A DNA stretch of 64,000 nucleotides from Pseudolabrys sp. (GTDB lineage: Bacteria > Pseudomonadota > Alphaproteobacteria > Rhizobiales > Xanthobacteraceae), in contig JAUXXH010000031.1 of NCBI GenBank assembly GCA_030684935.1, forward strand, positions 1 through 64,000, given 5' to 3'. Under the pieces are notes generated by a model. The model was not told the origin of the DNA, did not search any database, and worked only from the letters and a program-made list of their open reading frames with translations. Of this stretch, positions 48,525-57,025 are shown piece after piece (position 1 is the first letter of the stretch; the number at the start of each line of letters is the position of its first letter). Both the position numbers and the translations under genes were made by a program.

Positions 48525-49294
48525 GCGAGCCGGAAAATTTCCTGACGCGCTGGTCGCGCCGCAAGCAGCAGGCCGAACTTAAACCGGATGAGCCTGACGT
48601 TGCGCTCGATCCCCAGGCGGCTCCGGCTGAGCCCGGCGCGGTTGCCGCGACGGATGAGCCGCAAGAAATTGTCGACGGCGAACCTGGTGACAAAGAAAAG
48701 GAACCGGAGGTCGATCTGTCCACGCTGCCATCGCTGGACACGATCGGCGCCGACACCGATGTCCGGGGCTTCCTGCAAAAGGGTGTGCCGCTCAACCTGA
48801 CCCGTGCGGCGCTTAGCCGCGCGTGGACGGCAGATCCCGCCATCCGCAACTTTATCGGCATCGCCGAGAACCAATGGGACTTCGCCAGCGGCGACATTCC
48901 GGGTTTCGGCCCGCTGACTGCGTCGGACGATATCGTTCGCATGGTGTCGCAGATCACCACCGAGGGCTTTCCGCGGACGCTGCCCAAGGCGGAATCCGCG
49001 CCGGAACCGCACCCCGCCCGGGACGGCGAGCAGGAGGAAAAACCGGCAGGCGAGCAGCAAACCACGGAGTCTGAAACACAATCCGATCCGGTGAACGAAC
49101 CGGGCGCGGTGGACATAGCGCCGACCGAAGAGGAACGGCCTCCCGCTCCGCCCCCCGAAGAGGCGCTCGTCGAGTTCCGCCCAACTATTGTGCATCGCGA
49201 AGTGGAATTTGTTGCGTCACAGCATGTTGACGCCGATCCGAGTCAATCAGAGGCGCCGCCGAGACGCCTGCATGGCCGTGCATTACCTCAGTAA
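48521..49294 (+). CDS. DUF3306-like protein of the FDH accessory operon
   Basis: MSEPENFLTRWSRRKQQAELK N-terminus; ATGA overlap with the previous gene; acidic low-complexity C-terminus. Confidence 0.78.
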   Translation: MSEPENFLTRWSRRKQQAELKPDEPDVALDPQAAPAEPGAVAATDEPQEIVDGEPGDKEKEPEVDLSTLPSLDTIGADTDVRGFLQKGVPLNLTRAALSRAWTADPAIRNFIGIAENQWDFASGDIPGFGPLTASDDIVRMVSQITTEGFPRTLPKAESAPEPHPARDGEQEEKPAGEQQTTESETQSDPVNEPGAVDIAPTEEERPPAPPPEEALVEFRPTIVHREVEFVASQHVDADPSQSEAPPRRLHGRALPQ

Positions 49295-49398
49295 TTTTCG
49301 ATCCTATAGCTTTTGACTATTGCTCTGGTTGCGGAGCGGAAGTACCGTTTCGAACTGTTCTTATGTGAATCTATCTGCCGTTAATTTAGGCAAAAGCG

Positions 49399-50172
49399 AT
49401 GCGAGACTCCGGACTGCAGGAAGCGATCCAAGCCGTTGGCGGTGTGAGCGAGCTCGCGCGCCGCATTGGCATCGCGCAACCGTCAGTCTCGAACTGGGAT
49501 CGCATACCCGCTGAGCGCGTTCTCGCGGTGGAGACCGCTACGGGCATCAATCGCGCCACGTTGCGCCCCGATTTGTTCGCCAGCTTCAGTGGCGGCGATG
49601 TCGACGAGATCGATGTCGCGCGTGCCCAGGAGTACGCGTTGTTGTCGGCTTTGCTGGCGCGCGCGCCGGATGCGGCCTTCCTCAGCAAGGTGGCGCAATT
49701 GCGCGGCGACGCCAGTCCGCTTGGCATGGCGCATATCGCTCTTGCTGAAGCGGCTGCGGGCGCAAAGGTCGAAAACGTTGAACGCGAATATTTCGATCTG
49801 TTCATCGGGCTCGGTCGCGGTGAACTGATGCCCTACGGCTCCTATTATCTCACCGGATTCCTGCACGAGCGTCCGCTGGCGCGCCTGCGCGCGGATCTGC
49901 AGATGCTTGGTGTCGAACGCGCTGAAGGCGAGATCGAACCGGAGGATCACGCCGCGATTCTCTGCGAGATCATGGCCGGGTTGGCGTCACGCCGCTTCGG
50001 CACCCCGACTGGTAGCGACGAACAGGTTTTCGAAAAGCACATTGCGCCCTGGATGGGGCGTTTCTTCAGCGATCTGGAGCGGACCGAAACCGCGAAGTTT
50101 TATCGTCACGTCGGCGCGCTCGGGCGTGTGTTCATCGAGATAGAGACCGAGGCGTTCGCGTTGTCCGCTTGA
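49399..50172 (+). CDS. Fusion: N-terminal YdaS/Cro-like HTH plus TorD-family molybdoenzyme chaperone
   Basis: HTH LQEAIQAVGGVSELARRIGIAQPSVSNWDRIPAERVLAVETATG; TorD-like EREYFDLFIGLGRGELMPYGSYYLTGFLHERPLARLRADLQML. Confidence 0.82.
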   Translation: MRDSGLQEAIQAVGGVSELARRIGIAQPSVSNWDRIPAERVLAVETATGINRATLRPDLFASFSGGDVDEIDVARAQEYALLSALLARAPDAAFLSKVAQLRGDASPLGMAHIALAEAAAGAKVENVEREYFDLFIGLGRGELMPYGSYYLTGFLHERPLARLRADLQMLGVERAEGEIEPEDHAAILCEIMAGLASRRFGTPTGSDEQVFEKHIAPWMGRFFSDLERTETAKFYRHVGALGRVFIEIETEAFALSA

Positions 50173-50210
50173 GGACGCCGCTTTCGCCCTACGTCATGGA
50201 GGGAACGACA

Positions 50211-50414
50211 ATGAAAACGGACAGCAAGACCGGAATCGGCCGTCGCGATCTGTTGAAGGGATTGGGCGCAGGCGCTGGTGTCGCAGCGGCCGCGGTGCCG
50301 CTTGCCACCGTGGCCAAGGCCGACACCGAGACCAACGATGAAAAGCGCAAGGCTCGCTACAAAGAGACCGATCACGTGAAGGCGTATTATCGCACGAACC
50401 GTTATCCGGCCTGA
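50211..50414 (+). CDS. Small Tat-signal protein of the formate dehydrogenase region (FdhX/TIGR02811-like)
   Basis: IGRRDLLKGLGAGAGVAAAAVPLATVAKA Tat signal; KARYKETDHVKAYYRTNRYPA. Confidence 0.85.
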   Translation: MKTDSKTGIGRRDLLKGLGAGAGVAAAAVPLATVAKADTETNDEKRKARYKETDHVKAYYRTNRYPA

Positions 50415-50428
50415 GGGGAGACGCGCAC

Positions 50429-53374
50429 ATGCTGATCAAGAGAACAGAACGTCAGGCCCGCCGCGCCACGCTCGCCGGTGCACTGGCCTCGCAATCGGGC
50501 GGCGCGCTCGATCGCCGTACCTTCCTGCGCCGCTCCGGTCTCGCCGCGGGCGCGCTCGCCACCGTCGGCGCGCTGCCGCTCGTCAGCATGCGCAAGGCCG
50601 AGGCTGGTCCGCCGGCCGCGGCCGGCGCGCAGGTAACGATCCGCAAGAACATCTGCACCCATTGCTCGGTCGGCTGCACGGTGATCGGCGAAGTGTCGAA
50701 CGGCGTCTGGATCGGCCAGGAGCCGGCCTGGGACAGCCCGATCAACCGCGGCTCGCATTGCGCCAAGGGCGCCTCGGTGCGCGAACTGGTGCACGGCGAC
50801 CGCCGCCTGCGCTACCCGATGAAGCTGGTGAACGGGCAGTGGACCCGCGTCTCCTGGGATGTCGCGATCAACGAGATTGGCGACAAGCTCGGCGAAATCC
50901 GCGCCAAGTCCGGCCAGGAGTCGGTGTACTGGCTCGGCTCCGCAAAGTTCTCCAACGAGGGCGCCTATCTCTATCGCAAGTTCGCGGCCTTCTGGGGCAC
51001 CAACAACGTCGACCACCAGGCCCGTATCTGCCATTCGACCACCGTCGCCGGCGTCGCCAATACCTGGGGCTACGGCGCCCAGACCAACAGCTACAACGAT
51101 ATTCGCAAGTCCAAGACCTTGATCATCATGGGCGGCAATCCGGCCGAGGCGCATCCGGTGTCGCTGCAGCATCTGCTGGAAGGCAAGGAACTGCAGAAGG
51201 CCAACTTCATCGTCATCGATCCGCGCCTGACCCGCACCGCCGCGCATGCGACCGAATATGTCCGCATCCGTCCCGGCACCGACATTCCGGTGATGTGGGG
51301 CATCCTCTGGCATGTCTTCAAGAACGGCTGGGAGGACAAGGAGTTCATCCGTCAGCGCGTCTACGGCATGGATGACGTACGCAAGGAAGTCGAAAAGTGG
51401 ACGCCGGAAGAAGTCGAGCGCGTCACCGGCGTACCCGGCGCCCAGCTTGAGCGCGTCGCCAAGCTGTTCGCGACCGAGAAACCGGCGACGCTGATCTGGT
51501 GCATGGGCGCGACCCAGCACACCGTCGGCACCGCCAACGTCCGCGCCTTCTGCATTGCGCTGCTCGCCACCGGCAATGTCGGCGGCGTCGGCGTCGGCGC
51601 CAACATCTTCCGCGGTCACTGTAACGTGCAGGGCGCCACCGATCTCGGCCTCGATATCGGCACCCTGCCGCTCTATTACGGTCTGGCCGAGGGCGCCTGG
51701 CGGCATTGGAGCCGGGTCTGGGAAGTCGACTACGCCTTCCTTGAGGGGCGTTTCGAAACCCCGAAGAACATGGGCATCCCGGGTATTCCGTCGACCCGCT
51801 GGTTCGACGCCACGTTGCTGCCGAAGGATCAGGTCAGCCAGAAAGACAACATCAAGGCGATGATGGTGTTCGGCCATGGCGGCAATACCGTCACCCGCAT
51901 GCCGGAAGCCGCCAAGGGCATTGAAGCCCTCGAGCTTCTGGTGGTCGCCGACCCGCATCCGACCACCTGGGCGGCTTTGTCCGAGCGCAAGAACGGCACT
52001 TACCTGCTGCCGATCTGCACCCAGTTCGAATGCTCGGGCTCGCGCACGGCCTCGAACCGCTCGATCCAATGGGGCGAACAGATCGTCAAGCCGGTCTTCG
52101 AATCGAAGAACGACTACGAAGTGATGTATCTGCTGGCGAAGAAGCTCGGCCTGGCCGACCAGATGTTCAAGAACATCAAGGTCGAGAACAACGTGCCGGT
52201 GGCCGAGGATATTCTCCGCGAGATCAATCGCGGCGGCTTCTCGACGGGCTACTGCGGCCAGTCGCCGGAACGCCTCAAGGTCCACATGGCCAACCAGAAG
52301 GACTTTGATCTGGTCAGCCTGCGGGCCGCCGATGGTCCGGCCAAGGGCGACTATTACGGCCTGCCGTGGCCGTGCTGGGGTACGCCGGAGATCAAGCATC
52401 CCGGCACGCACCAGCTCTACAACACCCATCTCCACGTCAAGGACGGCGGCGGCACCTTCCGCGCCCGTTTCGGCGTCGAGCGCGTCATCAAGACCAAGGT
52501 GATGGAGAACGGCGTCGAGGTCGAAAAAGAAGAAAAGCACAACATGCTGGCCGAGGGCTCGTACTCGCTCGGCTCGGAAATCCAGGACGGCTATCCGGAG
52601 TTCACCTACGCCGTGCTGCAGAAGCTCGGCTGGGACAAGGACCTCACCGAACCGGAACTCGCCACCATCCAGAAGATCGGCGGCAACAATCCCGGCGCGG
52701 TGTCCTGGGCGATCGATCTGTCCGGCGGCATCCAGCGGGTCTGCCTCAATCACGGCGTGATCCACTACGGCAACGGCAAGGCGCGCGCCAATGCGTTCGG
52801 TCTGCCCGACGCCATCCCGGTGCATCGCGAACCGATCTACACCCCGCGCATGGACCTGGTGGCGAAATATCCTACGCTGCCAAGCCGGCGTGAATTCCGG
52901 CTGCCGAATATCGGTTTCGATATCCAGAAGGCCAACGTCGAGAACAAGGTCGGCGAGAAATTCCCGATCATTCTTACGTCGGGACGTCTGGTCGAATACG
53001 AAGGCGGCGGCGAAGAAACCCGGTCCAACAAGTGGTTGGCCGAGTTGCAGCAGGATGCCTTTATTGAGATCAACCCGGCCGACGCCGGGGCCCGCAGCAT
53101 CAGGGACGGCGCCTGGGTCTGGGTCGACGGCCCGCTCGGCGCCAAGGCCCGGGTCAAGGCGCTTGTGACCGAACGCGTCGGCAGGGGCGTAGCCTGGATG
53201 CCTTTCCACTTCGCCGGCTGGTTCCAGGGCGTCGATCAACGCGACAAGTATCCGAAGGGTGCCGATCCGATCGTGCTCGGCGAAAGCGTGAACACGCTCA
53301 CCACCTACGGCTACGACCCGGTGACCGGTATGCAAGAACCCAAGGCCACCCTCTGTCAGATCAGAGCGGCTTAA
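50429..53374 (+). CDS. fdhA: Formate dehydrogenase catalytic (molybdopterin) alpha subunit, Tat-exported, Cys-type active site
   Basis: RRTFLRRSGLAAGALA Tat signal; ICTHCSVGCTVIGEV 4Fe-4S motif; QARICHSTTVAGVANTWGYGA active-site region with Cys. Confidence 0.92.
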   Translation: MLIKRTERQARRATLAGALASQSGGALDRRTFLRRSGLAAGALATVGALPLVSMRKAEAGPPAAAGAQVTIRKNICTHCSVGCTVIGEVSNGVWIGQEPAWDSPINRGSHCAKGASVRELVHGDRRLRYPMKLVNGQWTRVSWDVAINEIGDKLGEIRAKSGQESVYWLGSAKFSNEGAYLYRKFAAFWGTNNVDHQARICHSTTVAGVANTWGYGAQTNSYNDIRKSKTLIIMGGNPAEAHPVSLQHLLEGKELQKANFIVIDPRLTRTAAHATEYVRIRPGTDIPVMWGILWHVFKNGWEDKEFIRQRVYGMDDVRKEVEKWTPEEVERVTGVPGAQLERVAKLFATEKPATLIWCMGATQHTVGTANVRAFCIALLATGNVGGVGVGANIFRGHCNVQGATDLGLDIGTLPLYYGLAEGAWRHWSRVWEVDYAFLEGRFETPKNMGIPGIPSTRWFDATLLPKDQVSQKDNIKAMMVFGHGGNTVTRMPEAAKGIEALELLVVADPHPTTWAALSERKNGTYLLPICTQFECSGSRTASNRSIQWGEQIVKPVFESKNDYEVMYLLAKKLGLADQMFKNIKVENNVPVAEDILREINRGGFSTGYCGQSPERLKVHMANQKDFDLVSLRAADGPAKGDYYGLPWPCWGTPEIKHPGTHQLYNTHLHVKDGGGTFRARFGVERVIKTKVMENGVEVEKEEKHNMLAEGSYSLGSEIQDGYPEFTYAVLQKLGWDKDLTEPELATIQKIGGNNPGAVSWAIDLSGGIQRVCLNHGVIHYGNGKARANAFGLPDAIPVHREPIYTPRMDLVAKYPTLPSRREFRLPNIGFDIQKANVENKVGEKFPIILTSGRLVEYEGGGEETRSNKWLAELQQDAFIEINPADAGARSIRDGAWVWVDGPLGAKARVKALVTERVGRGVAWMPFHFAGWFQGVDQRDKYPKGADPIVLGESVNTLTTYGYDPVTGMQEPKATLCQIRAA

Positions 53375-53386
53375 GGAGCAACGACC

Positions 53387-53983
53387 ATGGCTCGAATGAA
53401 ATTTCTTTGCGACGCCGACCGGTGCATCGAGTGCAACGCCTGCGTCACCGCCTGCAAGAACGAAAACGAGGTGCCGTGGGGCATCAACCGCCGGCGCGTC
53501 GTCACCATCAATGACGGCAAGCCGGGCGAACGGTCGATCTCGATGGCCTGCATGCACTGCACCGACGCGCCCTGCGCGGCGGTGTGCCCGGTGAGCTGCT
53601 TCTACACCACCGCCGACGCGGTGGTGCTGCACTCCAAGGATCTCTGCATCGGCTGCGGCTACTGCTTCTATGCCTGCCCGTTCGGCGCGCCGCAGTATCC
53701 GAAGGTCGGAAACTTCGGTTCGCGCGGCAAAATGGACAAGTGCACTTTCTGCGCCGGCGGCCCCGAAGCCGATGGCTCGCAGGCCGAGTTCGTCAAATAC
53801 GGCGCCAACCGTCTGGCCGAGGGCAAACTGCCGCTGTGCGCGGAAATGTGCTCGACCAAGTCGCTGCTGGCCGGCGACGGCGACATCATTGCCCAGATCT
53901 ACAAGGAGCGGGTGGTGAAGCGCGGTTACGGCTCCGGCGCGTGGGGCTGGAAGACGGCTTACAAAGAGACGATCGCTTCGTAA
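53387..53983 (+). CDS. fdhB: Formate dehydrogenase iron-sulfur (beta) subunit
   Basis: Four Cys clusters: CIECNACVTACKNEN, CMHCTDAPCAAVCPV, CIGCGYCFYACPFGAP, CTFC...C. Confidence 0.91.
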   Translation: MARMKFLCDADRCIECNACVTACKNENEVPWGINRRRVVTINDGKPGERSISMACMHCTDAPCAAVCPVSCFYTTADAVVLHSKDLCIGCGYCFYACPFGAPQYPKVGNFGSRGKMDKCTFCAGGPEADGSQAEFVKYGANRLAEGKLPLCAEMCSTKSLLAGDGDIIAQIYKERVVKRGYGSGAWGWKTAYKETIAS

Positions 53984-53995
53984 GGCACGACTTAG

Positions 53996-54031
53996 ACGAT
54001 CGGCGCTGCCTTCGCGGCGCCGGTCGATCGT
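53996..54031 (+). other. Bulged stem-loop in the fdhB-fdhC intergenic region
   Basis: ACGATC-GGCGC-tgccttcgcg-GCGCC-ggtc-GATCGT. Confidence 0.4.
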
Positions 54032-54071
54032 TCGGTTCGGTGGGGCAGGAATTTTCAAGGGAGGACGAGGC

Positions 54072-55109
54072 ATGGCGGGATTTCTCGCACACGCTCGGCT
54101 CATCATCGGCGCTCTGGCGCTCATGTTCGTTGTTGCGGCCGCAGGGCCGGTCGCGGCGCAGCAGCCGAGTTCGGTCAACCCGTCGGGGCAGGCGGTTAGC
54201 GAGGACCAGTTGCTGAACGCGCTGCAGAACAGCGGCGGCATCATCAGCGGCCGGGTCACCATTCCGGACGCACGGTCGGCCACCCTGATTCAGCCGGCGG
54301 GTCAGGACTGGCGGTCGTTTCACGAACGGACGCTGAAATGGATCGGCGCCATCTCCGTTCTCGGCATGCTGGTTGTTCTGGTCGCCTTCTATCTGTTCCG
54401 CGGCATGATCAAGATCGAACGCGGCCGGTCGGGGCGGGTGGTGGTGCGCTTCAACGCCTTCGAACGCTTTGTGCACTGGATGACGGCGGCCTGCTTCATC
54501 ATCCTGGCGATCTCCGGCCTCAACATCACGTTCGGCAAGTCGCTGCTGCTGCCGCTGATGGGGCCTGAGGCCTTCACCGGCTGGTCGCAATGGCTGAAAT
54601 ACGCCCACAATTATCTCAGCTTCCCCTTCACCATCGGCGTGGTCCTGATCTGCCTGATCTGGATCGCCGGCAACGTCCCGAACAAGACCGACGTCGAGTG
54701 GCTCAAGCGCGGTGGCGGCATCATCGGCGACGATCACCCCCCGGCCTACCGCTTCAATGCCGGTCAGAAGATGATCTACTGGATCGTCGTCATCGGCGGG
54801 GCCGCGGTGGCCATCACCGGTTATCTGCTGATGTTCCCGTTCTACGGCACCGGCGTCGCCGGCATGCAGCTCTCGTCGACCATTCATGCCATTGTCGGCG
54901 TGCTGTTCGTGGCGGCGATGCTGGGCCACATCTATATCGGCACAATCGGTATGGAAGGTGCGTTCGAGGCGATGGGCACCGGCACGGTGGACGAAAACTG
55001 GGCCAAGCAGCATCACCGGCTGTGGCTTGAGGAAGAAGCCGCCCGCGTCGGTCCGAACGACACCGAGGCCCAGTCTCGGGCACGCACGGCGGCAACGCCG
55101 GCCGAGTAG
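54072..55109 (+). CDS. fdhC: Formate dehydrogenase cytochrome b (gamma) subunit
   Basis: RFNAFERFVHWMTAACFIILAISGLNITFG...YAHNYLSFPFTIGVVLICLIW; extra N-terminal secretion-like segment. Confidence 0.9.
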   Translation: MAGFLAHARLIIGALALMFVVAAAGPVAAQQPSSVNPSGQAVSEDQLLNALQNSGGIISGRVTIPDARSATLIQPAGQDWRSFHERTLKWIGAISVLGMLVVLVAFYLFRGMIKIERGRSGRVVVRFNAFERFVHWMTAACFIILAISGLNITFGKSLLLPLMGPEAFTGWSQWLKYAHNYLSFPFTIGVVLICLIWIAGNVPNKTDVEWLKRGGGIIGDDHPPAYRFNAGQKMIYWIVVIGGAAVAITGYLLMFPFYGTGVAGMQLSSTIHAIVGVLFVAAMLGHIYIGTIGMEGAFEAMGTGTVDENWAKQHHRLWLEEEAARVGPNDTEAQSRARTAATPAE

Positions 55110-55134
55110 CCTGCGGCACAGGCCAGAAAGCAAA

Positions 55135-55167
55135 AACGCCCGGCGGATGACCGCCGGGCGTTTTTTT
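55135..55167 (+). terminator. Rho-independent terminator after the FDH operon
   Basis: aacgcccggcgg-atga-ccgccgggcgttttttt. Confidence 0.92.
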
Positions 55168-55217
55168 GCATTCGATCGGTGTGTGGTGCCGTCCGACGCC
55201 GTCGCGGCTTCCTGGCG

Positions 55218-55343
55218 CTAGACGCGGGCGCCCGTGGGCGAGGAATACGCGTTCTCGGCCGTCTGATTGAACCGGTCCAGCACCACGGCGGATCCCAGAG
55301 CGACGACAATGGCGACCACGCAGGCGATGACGAATGACTTCAT
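55218..55343 (-). CDS. Small single-TM hypothetical protein (41 aa; below the ORF-track size cut-off)
   Basis: Translated by eye: MKSFVIACVVAIVVALGSAVVLDRFNQTAENAYSSPTGARV*. Confidence 0.6.
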   Translation of the reverse strand: MKSFVIACVVAIVVALGSAVVLDRFNQTAENAYSSPTGARV

Positions 55344-55562
55344 GGCGTCCCCCAATTTTTCTGCCGCAAATTCGTTAGGTTAGAATGATTATGCTTGAGG
55401 GAAGGCAAGATCAAGGGGTGCTTGAAGGCCGGCTTGCCGCACCTTGCCGGGCGCCGCGACGGCTGCGCTTATGGACTTGTCAAATCGGCTGAATTGCCCC
55501 ATGTCAGGGGCGCTGACGGCCCGGCGGCGGAACTCGTCGACTGCCCGTGCCACCGGCTCCGT

Positions 55563-55636
55563 TGGGGGATAGTTCAACGGTAGAACTGCGGACTCTGACT
55601 CCGTCAATCTAGGTTCGAATCCTAGTCCCCCAGCCA
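55563..55636 (+). tRNA. tRNA-Gln (anticodon CTG)
   Basis: tgggggatagttcaacggtagaactgcggactCTGactccgtcaatctaggttcgaatcctagtcccccagcca: paired acceptor, T-loop GGTTCGAATCC, encoded CCA. Confidence 0.96.
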
Positions 55637-55676
55637 TTTAATATAAATATTTCAATAGCTTAGATGTGGCGACGAC

Positions 55677-56894
55677 TCAGCCCGCCACCGTCCGCTTCGG
55701 CCCGGTCGCCACCAGCACGATGGCCAGCAGCGCGAACGCCGCCACCAGCATGAACACCAACTGCGGGCTGCCGTGGTCCATGATGGCGCCGAACATCAGC
55801 GGCGAGATGATGCCGCCAATATTGAAGCCGGTGGTGACGAAGCCGAACACCTTGCCGAAAGAGCCGGGCGGGGTAATGGCGCGCACGATCATGTCGCGCG
55901 ACGGCATGATGAAGCCGAAGAAGAAGCCGCCGAAGGCCATCGCCACCACGATCAAAGATGAACCGAGGTCGACATTGGCGATCAACGCGGTGCTCAGGGC
56001 AATAGCGACCAGCGACAGCGTGGCGACCAGCGCGTGGCGCGCGGTGTGCGTGGCGGCGTAGCCGCCGGCCAGCACGCCGATCGCCGACAGCAGCAGATAC
56101 ATCGACAGCGCCACGTTGGCGGTGGTCAGTGGCGTACCGTACAGGGCGCCGAGCGCGACCGCCGAATAGTTGTAAACACCGCCGCTCATCATCGCCAACA
56201 GCATGAAGAACACCAGATTGAGCAGTATTGGCGGCGACATCAGCAGCCGCCAGCCGGTGGCGCTGGCGTTGCCGCCGGTGCGCGCTGGCGCAGCCGGGGC
56301 CGGTGCGGCACCTTGCGCGCGCACCGCCAGCAGCAGGGCCGCCACTGCAAAGCCAAGCATGCCGGCGCCGATGAAGGCGCCGCGCCAGCCCCACAGACCG
56401 TGCATGGTCAGCAGCGTGACCGGTGCCACCGCGGAGCCCATCATGCCGGCGAAGCTGTGGATCGAAAACGCATGACCGATGCGGTCGTGCGGGATGTGTT
56501 GCGACAGCAGTGCGTAGTCGGCCGGGTGATAGACCGTGTTGCCGACACCGGCGAGCGCGAACATCGCCACCAGCACCCAGAACGAATCGACCAGGCCGGC
56601 GACGACGAAGGCGCAGGCGCCGATCAGGAGGCCGGCGATCAGCAGCGGCCGCGCGCCCAGCCGGTCGACCAGAAAGCCGGCCGGCGTCTGCAAAGCGGCC
56701 GACACCACGTTGAAGGCGGCGAAGGCGAGGCCGATCTCGGTGTAGCTGACATTGTACTCCGCGCGCACGAATGGCAGCAGCGGCGCCAGCAGCAGAATGT
56801 AGTAATGCGAGACGAAATGCGCGGCGCTGACCGCGCCAAGCACACGGCCGTAGGACGCGGGGCGGGCGCCCAGAGTTTCGGTCGCTTGGGTCAT
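55677..56894 (-). CDS. MFS transporter
   Basis: 12-TM-like; AAFNVVSAALQTPAGFLVDRLGARPLLIAGLLIGACAF; start at MTQATETLGA. Confidence 0.87.
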   Translation of the reverse strand: MTQATETLGARPASYGRVLGAVSAAHFVSHYYILLLAPLLPFVRAEYNVSYTEIGLAFAAFNVVSAALQTPAGFLVDRLGARPLLIAGLLIGACAFVVAGLVDSFWVLVAMFALAGVGNTVYHPADYALLSQHIPHDRIGHAFSIHSFAGMMGSAVAPVTLLTMHGLWGWRGAFIGAGMLGFAVAALLLAVRAQGAAPAPAAPARTGGNASATGWRLLMSPPILLNLVFFMLLAMMSGGVYNYSAVALGALYGTPLTTANVALSMYLLLSAIGVLAGGYAATHTARHALVATLSLVAIALSTALIANVDLGSSLIVVAMAFGGFFFGFIMPSRDMIVRAITPPGSFGKVFGFVTTGFNIGGIISPLMFGAIMDHGSPQLVFMLVAAFALLAIVLVATGPKRTVAG

Positions 56895-57025
56895 TATCGA
56901 TTCCCGGCAGGGAGGCAGACTATGACGTGGCCGCGCGCCGTTCCAGCGCGTTTGCCGCGGCCGCGCTATGTGCGGCGGGCAGGGCAGCACGGCCGAAGAG
57001 CCATGCTGCGCTGCACCAGTGTCGA

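Noticed and set aside
50402-54283. 1293-aa antisense ORF across the fdh operon
   Set aside because: Lies opposite clear fdhA/fdhB; composition (Arg/Gly/His/Ala-rich, no recognisable motifs) fits a GC-codon-bias shadow ORF.
55389-55637. ORF MAGGLGFEPRLTESESAVLPLNYPP...
   Set aside because: Antisense of the tRNA-Gln gene; this peptide pattern is a known spurious tRNA-derived annotation.
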